Source: Marinifaba aquimaris
GTDB lineage: Bacteria > Pseudomonadota > Gammaproteobacteria > Enterobacterales > Alteromonadaceae
DNA: 64,000 nucleotides
NCBI RefSeq assembly: GCF_013328345.1
Contig: NZ_JABULX010000012.1
Span: 1-64,000 of the forward strand
Direction: 5' to 3'
A program made the position numbers and the translations under genes. The notes under the pieces are model-generated. The model was not told the DNA's origin and searched no databases. It was given only the letters and a program-made list of their open reading frames with translations. Positions 41,691 to 49,585 of this stretch are shown here, one piece after another. Positions within the stretch are counted from its first letter, which is position 1. Every line of letters begins with the position of its first letter.

Positions 41691-44600
41691 TTATTGGCGG
41701 TTTAGTAACTTAACAAAGTCTGGCACAGGTACCGGTTTACTAAAGAAGTAACCTTGGTACTCTTCACAGCGCATAACGCCCAATTGTGCCTTATGTTCCG
41801 CAATTTCTACCCCTTCTGCTACAACAGATAAATTCAGAATATGGGCCAGTTCAATAATGGTTTTTACAATTTGCTGATCTGTCGTCGATTCGTGCATTTC
41901 CATGATAAAACTGCGATCAATTTTCAGAATATCAATCGGGAATTGCTTCAAGTAATTTAACGACGCAAAGCCAGTACCAAAATCATCTAGCACTAAGGTA
42001 AAGCCTAGCGACTTGATCAGATTCATTGTCTTGATTGCCGCATCGAGATCAGTCAATAACATGCTTTCGGTGATCTCAAGTTTCACACGAGAAGGTGCTA
42101 TTTGATATTCAGTTAATTTGTCCGATAAAATTTGGATTAATCGCTCTGGCTGAGCAAACATTTTCGCAGATAAGTTAATCGATACAGGACCGAAATTAAT
42201 ACCCTCACCTTGCCAAGTAGCAATTTGCTTAAAGACTTGATCAATAACTAAAATATCAATTTTTTCAATCATCCCTGACTTTTCGGCCAATGGGATAAAT
42301 CGGTCTGGAAAAATCATATTACCGTCAGCCGGTAACCAACGAATAAGTGCTTCAGCACCAGCAATGGTATTGTGAACTACATTAACAACAGGTTGGTAGT
42401 AGAAAATAAATTCATTATTTTCGATGCCGCGTAACAAGGCTTGTTCAGTTGCAAGTTCTGATTCAACTTCGTCATTCATCACTTTTTCATAGAAACTAAA
42501 GTTGTTAAGCCCTGAACTTTTCACATCAAATAACGCTAAAGCAGCCTGACGAATTAACTCTGTCGCATTAATACCTGACTCAGAGGAGAAAATCGAAATA
42601 CCCATACTGACTGAAAGATTAAGCAAGTTACCTTCAATCTCAATGGCCTGCTCGAATAAATTAATAATTCGATTTGCAACAACTGCCGCACCGAACTCTG
42701 GTTCACTTAATTCAAGCAAAATGTGGAACTCACCACCAGATACATGCGCAATTACATCGCGTTCTTTAAGGCAGCTTGCCAAAGTAACGGCAACGTGTTG
42801 AATAACTTTATCGCCAAGGTCATGGCTAAATGCTTCATTGATTTTCTTGAAGTCGTCTATGTCAAAAGCAATGACAACAGGGGCTTGTTTATCTGAGCGA
42901 TAATTGACACATGCACGCTCAGTAATTTCACGAAATAGCTGGGCATTCGGTAATTTAGTTAAATCATCATGTGTCGATAACTTAAGTAACTCTTCCTGTG
43001 CTCTTCTCTGCTCACTGATATCACGAAACACACCTAAGTAATGTGAAATTTCATCGGTATCATCAAATATCGCTTCTACTTCTAATTCTAACGGGTATAT
43101 ACGCCCCGATTTAGACTGATCATAAAGCTCACCACGCCAGCGCATATCGCGATCTGCACTGGCCTTGATTCGATTGGCCAGCTCTCCATCTTGGCCTTCT
43201 ACTTCGGCAAATTTAACTTTTTTACCGATGACATTTTCTTCACGTGTTTTATTAAGTAGACAATACGATTTATTGACAACTTGTATATTAAAATCACCAT
43301 CAGTGATCCAAACCGCATCAGAGGTATTTTTAAACGCAAGAGAAAGCAAATCTAACTGCTGCTCTCTAGAGGCAATTTCTTCATTGTGCTGAATAAGGCG
43401 CTTTTGCTCTTTTAAGCTGTATCGTCTAGAGAAAAGTAAAAGTGCAAAAGCCGTCGCCGAGAAAGCAACAAACATAATGAAGTATTGCTTTGTTTGTTCA
43501 GAGGTAAGTTTGGTTTCTTTGATCTGATTTTCAGCTTTGAGTAACTCAATTTTTTTCGACTGCTCATCCGCCTCGTATTCAGCCTTTAGCTTATTGACGG
43601 AATAGCTTTGTGCTTCTTGTTTAAGTTCGATGTTGATTTGATGATATTGTTTAAAATGTTCAAGCGCTTTATCGAACTCCCCCATTTTGTCGTAACTTTG
43701 GCTCAGCCATTCATGATACAGCGCCTGCGGTCGTCTCATGTTTTGCGCTTCGTAATAAACAAGTGCCTGAGATTGTAATTGAATGGACTCACTGTAACGT
43801 TTTTGAATATGTCTCAAGTTACCTTGAGTACCAATAGCACTCATTATCAGGCTTTCATCTTGTAGAAAACGTGCTATGGACAAGCCCTCATTAATAGCAA
43901 GCTCAGCCTTACCCGATTGATTCAGCTCAATATACGTATCGGCGAGACCAATCAAGGTATTCGACTTGATACGCAAGAAGTTATCAATTGCAGGGTTAGC
44001 TAACGATTTAGTGAAGGAATTTAACGCTAAGTTGTAGGCTTTTTTCTCTTTAAAATAGAGACCTTGATTGGTTAAACCTCTTAGGTATTCTTTATGGTCG
44101 CCTAATTTTTCTGATTGTTCGATTGATTTAGCTAAAAAAGAAAGCGCGGCATCGTAATCATTTTGTGCCCAAGCAATTAAAGATAAATTATTCAGGGCTT
44201 TTGCCTTGCCTTTTAAGTTGCCAGCACTATCAAAAATGGTACGCGCTTTAGCAAACAATACTTGAGCTTTAGTATATTCATCGGTGATAAAGTACGAATA
44301 ACCGGCGCTGTTAATGAGCTCGCCGTATTCAACCGCAGAAATCACTAATGACTGGCTTGCTAGTTTAGTTTCATCTACATATTGAAATTGGTATTGATAA
44401 GGTTCAATGATCGTACTGGCCAATGCCAGTGCTTTTTGATCATTATTACCAAAATACAAATACTTAAATTGGGCTAATTGAACATAAAACCGCAAAGCCA
44501 CTTGGCTATCACTCGAAGCTTTGTCTTGGTACTTTTCTAGTTTCTTTACCCAAAAATCGAAATCAAAGCGGTTTTGCTGCTGCGCATGGTAAGTAATAAT

Positions 44601-44852
44601 TTCAAAAAGGCTATATAAATGTAGATTGGTCAGCGGTTGTTCTTTACGGCGTGATTCATAAATCTCCAGCCACTTTTCGAGTTTAAACTCATCAAGCGTT
44701 TGATAATCATTCTTTAACTGCTGGAAGGATTTAATCAAAGAAACGTTAGAATAACGAGCTTGTTCAGAAACGGCATCGTTAGCCAAGCTAGCATGACTGA
44801 TAGCAAATAAAGAAAGAACAAAAAAGAAAAACTTAAACATGCAACTCATCAT
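41691..44852 (-). CDS. TPR-PAS-GGDEF-EAL protein, probable cyclic-di-GMP phosphodiesterase
   Basis: 1053 residues. Signal peptide (about 1-24), a periplasmic TPR region (about 150-430), one membrane helix (about 455-475), a PAS domain (about 495-610), a GGDEF domain and an EAL domain. The GGDEF active site reads SGGEF (near 702), so cyclase activity is doubtful. The EAL domain has its key motifs: EALIRW (near 832), LEITESML, LDDFGTGFASL and VVAEGVE. It should therefore degrade cyclic-di-GMP in response to a periplasmic or membrane signal. Start choice among Met1, Met2 and Met5 is open. Confidence 0.9.
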   Translation of the reverse strand: MMSCMFKFFFFVLSLFAISHASLANDAVSEQARYSNVSLIKSFQQLKNDYQTLDEFKLEKWLEIYESRRKEQPLTNLHLYSLFEIITYHAQQQNRFDFDFWVKKLEKYQDKASSDSQVALRFYVQLAQFKYLYFGNNDQKALALASTIIEPYQYQFQYVDETKLASQSLVISAVEYGELINSAGYSYFITDEYTKAQVLFAKARTIFDSAGNLKGKAKALNNLSLIAWAQNDYDAALSFLAKSIEQSEKLGDHKEYLRGLTNQGLYFKEKKAYNLALNSFTKSLANPAIDNFLRIKSNTLIGLADTYIELNQSGKAELAINEGLSIARFLQDESLIMSAIGTQGNLRHIQKRYSESIQLQSQALVYYEAQNMRRPQALYHEWLSQSYDKMGEFDKALEHFKQYHQINIELKQEAQSYSVNKLKAEYEADEQSKKIELLKAENQIKETKLTSEQTKQYFIMFVAFSATAFALLLFSRRYSLKEQKRLIQHNEEIASREQQLDLLSLAFKNTSDAVWITDGDFNIQVVNKSYCLLNKTREENVIGKKVKFAEVEGQDGELANRIKASADRDMRWRGELYDQSKSGRIYPLELEVEAIFDDTDEISHYLGVFRDISEQRRAQEELLKLSTHDDLTKLPNAQLFREITERACVNYRSDKQAPVVIAFDIDDFKKINEAFSHDLGDKVIQHVAVTLASCLKERDVIAHVSGGEFHILLELSEPEFGAAVVANRIINLFEQAIEIEGNLLNLSVSMGISIFSSESGINATELIRQAALALFDVKSSGLNNFSFYEKVMNDEVESELATEQALLRGIENNEFIFYYQPVVNVVHNTIAGAEALIRWLPADGNMIFPDRFIPLAEKSGMIEKIDILVIDQVFKQIATWQGEGINFGPVSINLSAKMFAQPERLIQILSDKLTEYQIAPSRVKLEITESMLLTDLDAAIKTMNLIKSLGFTLVLDDFGTGFASLNYLKQFPIDILKIDRSFIMEMHESTTDQQIVKTIIELAHILNLSVVAEGVEIAEHKAQLGVMRCEEYQGYFFSKPVPVPDFVKLLNRQ

Positions 44853-45106
44853 AAAAAAAACAAATCAAAAAAGCACAAAGCATGCTAAGCACTTAAATTC
44901 GATATCGCAAATGAATAGTAAAACTAAAAGTAACAAATAACAGCATAAGTTACATTCAGTATTTATCACTTAATTTATTGTAAATCTTACCATTAATAAC
45001 AGATCTTAACGCTAACTACATTAGACTTTAGTCCAAGCTTTTACAAAAAATTACAAAAACACTACTTACTCCTTTGTAACAACTGGTCAAACCACACCCA
45101 CTAAAT

Positions 45107-45125
45107 GCGAATAATTATCACTTGC
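45107..45125 (+). promoter_or_regulatory. Fur-box-like site 1
   Basis: GCGAATAATTATCACTTGC is an imperfect palindrome similar to the GATAAT-type Fur hexamer repeats. It overlaps the -35 element of the receptor promoter, the place where a Fur repressor would act. Confidence 0.6.
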
Positions 45126-45149
45126 AAAAAATAAAAGCAACCATATAAT
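45122..45149 (+). promoter_or_regulatory. Sigma-70 promoter of the haem-type locus
   Basis: TTGCAA (45122-45127), 16 bases, TATAAT (45144-45149). The -10 is a full consensus match. The receptor start codon lies 50 bases downstream. Confidence 0.75.
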
Positions 45150-45155
45150 GCGCAC

Positions 45156-45174
45156 GCAAATCATTATCATTTAC
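45156..45174 (+). promoter_or_regulatory. Fur-box-like site 2
   Basis: GCAAATCATTATCATTTAC contains ATCATTATCATT, a close match to two adjacent Fur hexamers, just downstream of the -10. With site 1 it brackets the promoter. Confidence 0.65.
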
Positions 45175-45199
45175 CTTAACTTTTGCAACGGTATTAAAT

Positions 45200-47230
45200 A
45201 TGCGGCTTTTAAATACGATCTCTCAGGCAATTGCTTTAGCATTAGCTAGCCCTATCGTTTTAGCTGCAACGGATGCAGATTCAGATACTCAAAAGGATGC
45301 ACAAGAAGAGTATCAACACACAGAACATATCGTTGTTTCTGGTACGCGTACACCCAAGCTTTTATCAGATTCTCCGGTTTCAGTTCAGGTAATTGACGCT
45401 AAGACCATTGATGTTTTAACCACAGGCACCTTAGCGCAGGCGTTAAACTATATTCAAGGCGTAGTAGTGACTCGCAGTGTTAAAGATGGTTACAACATCC
45501 AAATGCAAGGTTTCGACGGCGACCATGTTTTAGTGCTAGTAAACAGTCGCCCCGTTGTATCCCCTACAGGTTCATCAACCGATCTCGACCAAATTAGTAC
45601 TAATGACATAGTGCAGATAGAAGTAGTGCGAGGAGCCGCTTCTGTGATGTACGGTAGCTCTGCTATGGGTGGTGTGATCAATATTATTACGAAAACACCA
45701 GATGAAAACAGTGCCAAGATCAGTTACGAGCTTGCTCACTTTGATGACAATGCAATTAGTGGCGATGAATACGGTCATACTGCAAAGTTAAGCACAAGCA
45801 TCATTACAGGTGAATGGGCTAACAGCCTCAATATCTTATATATAGATAACCCAGGTTTTGATTATGACAAAACGACAGTTAATCAAGATGCAGGTGGCAA
45901 TGAAAAAAGCTTTGTTAATTTTTCATCTAGTAAAGAGTTTGAGCCATTAACTCTGACACTAGCCTACCAATACTTAGAAGAAGATAAATCTAGAGCAACG
46001 AGTCAAATACCCGGCCAAGATAAATACATCAGTTATTTGTCAGAAGTTGAACAACATCAATTTGATATCAACCTAGCAAGTGCCATTTTTGATAAGGCAC
46101 AGCACAAAACAGCTCAAACAAGCTGGCAGTTAAATGGTCGTTACATCAACCATGAAGAAACAAGTGGTCAATCAAATAGTCTGCGTGATACCGAAATAGA
46201 GCTGATTGAACTAGATGGACAGCATGTTTGGTCAGGAAGTTCACTGGAAGTCGTCGCCGGTGGCGTTGCTCATGTTGATACATTAAATCAAATAAAACCA
46301 AGCTCAGGTTCAGTTGAAATTGATGATGAATCAAGACAAAGCGTTGAAGCTTACCTGCAATCTAATTGGATTGATAAAGATTACCAAATCTTAGCGGGTC
46401 TTCGAGCTCAACATGATTCTGATTTTGGCGAGCACAGCGCAATTCGTATTTCAGGCATGATGAATTTGGGCAATAAGGAAAACCGTGTCCAATGGCGAAC
46501 AGGTTTGGGGCAAGGTTATCGCGTACCAAACTTAAAAGAACGCTTCTACGTTTTCGATCATTCAAACTTAGGTTACAAGGTATACGGTAATGAAGATTTA
46601 AAACCAGAGGAATCATTAAGTTTTAACAGTACTTTGAGCTATGAAACACTGGTTTTTGAACAATCCAGCTGGCTATCCTCTGCTGAATTATCCGCAGAGA
46701 TAAATCTGCACTATACCCAAACCGAAAATTTCATTGAAACCGTCATTGATGCAGAAAAGTCAGCTGAAGAAGGTTTAGAAATATCGACCTACGAAAATAT
46801 CAGTGAGGCCACACTACAAGGCGTAGATGTCAGTACCGAATTGAGATTCGATAACTGGTATGGACAACTTAATTACAGTTATTTAGATGCCAGAGATGAA
46901 AACGGCCAACGCCTTGAAGAAAGACCTTACCATCAAGTTAAAGCGAATTTAGGCTATAGCAATCTAAACCAAGATATCGATGCACTTTTATACCTTGTCT
47001 ATCAGGCTAATGAATCATACAGCAACAGTTTCACACAAAGCATCGACAACGAATGGGTGACCGTAAACTTTAGTTTCACCCATGGCATAACCGACAACCT
47101 ATCTTGGCGTTTCGGTATCGAAAATATTTTTGATGAACACTCATCCCCAGTCGCTGACCAAGAACAATTATTCGATGCAAGAGAAGTGTCGAGTCGTCGT
47201 TTCAGTCTTGGCGCCAGCTACAAATTTTAA
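45200..47230 (+). CDS. TonB-dependent outer-membrane receptor (haem-type)
   Basis: 676 residues. Signal peptide (1-22), a plug domain (about 45-160: HIVVSGTRTPKLLSDSPVSVQVI, VVRGAASVMYGSSAMGGVINIITK) and a 22-strand-type barrel ending FSLGASYKF. The barrel has the receptor signature LGQGYRVPNLKERFY near residue 435. Family knowledge: such receptors use TonB energy to import siderophores, haem or cobalamin. The downstream HmuY-like and chelatase-like genes and Fur-like sites upstream point to haem, making this the HmuR counterpart. No haem-specific residue test was possible. Confidence 0.88.
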   Translation: MRLLNTISQAIALALASPIVLAATDADSDTQKDAQEEYQHTEHIVVSGTRTPKLLSDSPVSVQVIDAKTIDVLTTGTLAQALNYIQGVVVTRSVKDGYNIQMQGFDGDHVLVLVNSRPVVSPTGSSTDLDQISTNDIVQIEVVRGAASVMYGSSAMGGVINIITKTPDENSAKISYELAHFDDNAISGDEYGHTAKLSTSIITGEWANSLNILYIDNPGFDYDKTTVNQDAGGNEKSFVNFSSSKEFEPLTLTLAYQYLEEDKSRATSQIPGQDKYISYLSEVEQHQFDINLASAIFDKAQHKTAQTSWQLNGRYINHEETSGQSNSLRDTEIELIELDGQHVWSGSSLEVVAGGVAHVDTLNQIKPSSGSVEIDDESRQSVEAYLQSNWIDKDYQILAGLRAQHDSDFGEHSAIRISGMMNLGNKENRVQWRTGLGQGYRVPNLKERFYVFDHSNLGYKVYGNEDLKPEESLSFNSTLSYETLVFEQSSWLSSAELSAEINLHYTQTENFIETVIDAEKSAEEGLEISTYENISEATLQGVDVSTELRFDNWYGQLNYSYLDARDENGQRLEERPYHQVKANLGYSNLNQDIDALLYLVYQANESYSNSFTQSIDNEWVTVNFSFTHGITDNLSWRFGIENIFDEHSSPVADQEQLFDAREVSSRRFSLGASYKF

Positions 47231-47257
47231 TTATTAACCGTATTAGAGGAGTAAAAG

Positions 47258-48520
47258 ATGAATAAACAATTAACGTTAACAGCCCTACTCGCATTAACTT
47301 TGGGTTTAACAGCATGTGGTGGAGGTGGAAGTAATAATGGCTCTAACCGTGATAAAACCCCAACTGCAACAGAGACAGATACGCAAACTGAAACAGAGAC
47401 CGAAACGGAAACGAGTACAGAGACTGAAACACAAACTGAGACTGAAACTGAAACACAAACTGAGACAGAAACTCAAACCGACAATGATGTACTCGTTGTG
47501 GATTTAGCCAGCGTGTGTGCTAGTGATGAGGCGGTCTATGTTGATTTAGGAGCAAAAGCCGTCGTCGATAGTACCAGTGATTGGGATATCAACTACCCGT
47601 GTAATGAAAGTAAAACGGGTGGTACTTTTGATGCGCACATTGCCAGTGATGCAACAGCCTTACAAGATTTCGACAATCATTATGCTGGCATCGACCAAGC
47701 TGCCCTTCCTTATTATGGTTTTAAAGAAGATGAATATCAGGAGCTCGCTGTCAGTACCGCTTTTACCAACGATTGGTATCAATATGGTTTAGCCGGCGGT
47801 CATTTGTTGTGGTCTGAATACGGTGTGTACATAGTTAAAAATCAAGGTAATTATTACCGTCTTCAAATCACTAGTTACTACAACAATGAAGGCACGTCAG
47901 GTCATTACAATTTCCGCGCAGGCCAAATTGCAACAACAAATGAAGATACTATCGAAGCGGTAACCGATTTAGATACTGGTGATATTTACGGCCCTTACTC
48001 AACAGGTTCAACACAAGCACCTAATCGCGTTTATTTTGATTTAGATACCATGAAAACGGTATCAGCAGATGATGCTTGGGAAGTTGCTTTTGAAAGAACG
48101 TCTGTGTTGTTAAATTCATCGGCCAGTATTTATCACACCAACAATAATGCCGACTTTTTTGATGCCGAAGGTAAAGCTATCGCTGATCAATTCACGAGTG
48201 CATCTGCTGCATCTGAACTGGATGATTATTTAGCCGTTACTCATAACAGTATTCCTGCTGATAGCGATATGTTTGCTGCTGATGTATCAGAGCACATCCT
48301 TGATGGTTTTTATCACTATGACTTTATGACACATATTCTAACGCCAGCTACCGAGCATTACTTCATTGTAAATTCTGACGGTATTTTCTCTAAGTTCCGT
48401 GCTGTAGCGATTGAAACGGCTGGCCGTTCAATGGGTACGATCACATTAAGTATCGCCAACCAATATGAAGGTGAAACCGCGTTTGAAGCCGAGCCGATAA
48501 TTGAGCAGAGCGCTCAATAG
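47258..48520 (+). CDS. HmuY-like lipoprotein with Thr/Glu repeat linker
   Basis: 420 residues. Lipoprotein signal with lipobox LTAC (Cys 20), a Gly/Asn stretch, then a linker of about 40 residues made of Thr-Glu and Thr-Gln repeats (about 35-75). The rest has two segments with the HmuY-type pattern (VDSTSDWDINY near 110, SADDAWEVAFERT near 270). HmuY proteins bind haem at the cell surface and hand it to HmuR. The start has a strong AGAGGAG site 27 bases after the receptor. Family assignment rests on pattern and context. Confidence 0.72.
   Translation: MNKQLTLTALLALTLGLTACGGGGSNNGSNRDKTPTATETDTQTETETETETSTETETQTETETETQTETETQTDNDVLVVDLASVCASDEAVYVDLGAKAVVDSTSDWDINYPCNESKTGGTFDAHIASDATALQDFDNHYAGIDQAALPYYGFKEDEYQELAVSTAFTNDWYQYGLAGGHLLWSEYGVYIVKNQGNYYRLQITSYYNNEGTSGHYNFRAGQIATTNEDTIEAVTDLDTGDIYGPYSTGSTQAPNRVYFDLDTMKTVSADDAWEVAFERTSVLLNSSASIYHTNNNADFFDAEGKAIADQFTSASAASELDDYLAVTHNSIPADSDMFAADVSEHILDGFYHYDFMTHILTPATEHYFIVNSDGIFSKFRAVAIETAGRSMGTITLSIANQYEGETAFEAEPIIEQSAQ
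47385..47482 (+). repeat. Short in-frame repeats coding for the Thr/Glu linker
   Basis: Tandem copies of six-base units (GAAACA, CAAACT, GAGACT and variants) encode the Thr-Glu/Thr-Gln linker. Loss or gain of units would keep the frame and change linker length. Confidence 0.75.
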
Positions 48521-48590
48521 TTGAGGCAACACGAGATGAATTAATCTCATGCTGAACACTCAAGGATGACGCGACAGGTAAGTTGCATTG

Positions 48591-48628
48591 ATTAAGTCGA
48601 CATCGGATGTTTGCCATGTCGACTTAAT
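48591..48628 (+). promoter_or_regulatory. 13-bp perfect inverted repeat between the lipoprotein and ExbB-like genes
   Basis: ATTAAGTCGACAT (48591-48603) and its exact complement (48616-48628) with a 12-base loop. No T-tail follows, so it is more likely an RNA-stability or attenuation hairpin than a terminator. Confidence 0.6.
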
Positions 48629-48676
48629 GCGTTTATCGCCTTATCACCCGTTTATATACATTACAGAGTTTTTATT

Positions 48677-49288
48677 ATGGTTCGCGAAATCGAAGTCCTC
48701 ATGTACCAGTTGTCAGATTTTTTTATGGCACCGGTACTTATATTAATTTCCGTTTTATTCATTTATTCACTTTATGCATCTGGTTGCTTTTTAATGCAGA
48801 TTGCTCAGCGCAGACAATCAAAAAGTAACTTCTATAAGTTGATTGTGAGTAAACTCGGTGCACAACCCGAACTCAAACTAGCCGGTTTCCCCCTTGCACA
48901 ACTGGCTAACCAACACCCAAATATCTCAAAAGATCAACTCGATGTCGCTGCACTTGCCGATATTGAAGGGGTAAGAAATGTCAGCCGTTTAGCTCCCATG
49001 TTGGGGTTAATTGCCACTATGGTTCCTATGGGTCCAGCGCTCAAAGGTTTAGCAGATGGCAATATTCAGGGTATCAGTGAAAACCTTATTGTTGCTTTTT
49101 CTGCCGTCATTTTTGGCCTTGTAATAGCCTCAATAACGTTTTGGATAGCCTCAGTTAAAAAACGTTGGTTAGCAGAAGAGTTAGTATCACTCACTCCCTT
49201 ACTTAATGTTAGCCCAGTGATGGTTACACACGCCGCAAATGAAACACTTAGCCAAAATAGCAAAGGACAAAACAATGCGGTTGCTTGA
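48677..49288 (+). CDS. MotA/TolQ/ExbB-type proton channel protein
   Basis: 203 residues from ATG 48677. A longer reading from 48611 begins within the hairpin and is less likely; MYQLS (48698) is another option. Three hydrophobic helices (about 15-35, 100-122, 136-158) match the ExbB/TolQ layout, with LAPMLGLIATMVPMGPAL in the second helix. Such proteins use the proton gradient to drive an outer-membrane or periplasmic process. With the DUF2149 partner it resembles HmuT/HmuU of Bacteroidota haem loci. Its 3' end overlaps the next gene by 14 bases. Confidence 0.8.
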   Translation: MVREIEVLMYQLSDFFMAPVLILISVLFIYSLYASGCFLMQIAQRRQSKSNFYKLIVSKLGAQPELKLAGFPLAQLANQHPNISKDQLDVAALADIEGVRNVSRLAPMLGLIATMVPMGPALKGLADGNIQGISENLIVAFSAVIFGLVIASITFWIASVKKRWLAEELVSLTPLLNVSPVMVTHAANETLSQNSKGQNNAVA

Positions 49289-49580
49289 TGAAGATGAATC
49301 AATGAACCCCGCATTATCAGCGGTTAACTTAGTCGATGTTTTTTTAGTGTTAATTGCTGCTCTGTTAATTGCGATTGCACAAAACCCACTCAACCCTTTT
49401 ATGAGTGAAGATGTGACCGTTATCAAAAACGAAGGTAAAGACAATATGGAAATTATCGTCAAAAAGGGTGACAAAATTGAAACCTTTAAGAGTGAAGGAC
49501 AAACCGGTAGCGGAACGGGAAAAAAAGCAGGTACCGCTTATGAGATGGCGGATGGTTCGATTATTTACGTAGCAGAATAA
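49275..49580 (+). CDS. DUF2149 family protein, ExbD/TolR-like partner
   Basis: 101 residues from ATG 49275, which has AAAGGA eight bases upstream; a longer reading from 49239 lacks such a site. The N-terminus is MRLLDEDESMNPALSAVNLVD, followed by one membrane helix (about 20-38) and a small hydrophilic domain. That topology matches ExbD/TolR, though the sequence fits DUF2149. It overlaps the ExbB-like gene and precedes the chelatase gene by 5 bases, so the three are likely translated as a unit. Confidence 0.8.
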   Translation: MRLLDEDESMNPALSAVNLVDVFLVLIAALLIAIAQNPLNPFMSEDVTVIKNEGKDNMEIIVKKGDKIETFKSEGQTGSGTGKKAGTAYEMADGSIIYVAE

Positions 49581-49585
49581 GAAAA

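Larger units (their letters stand above)
44853..45199. other. Divergent intergenic region with the Fur-type promoter
   Basis: 347 bases between the divergent EAL and receptor genes, AT-rich. The only clear signals are the promoter and Fur-like boxes at 45107-45174. No small gene was seen. Confidence 0.6.

Noticed and set aside
47385-47482. CRISPR-like repeat array
   Set aside because: The repeats are hexamer variants within a coding frame and have no spacers.
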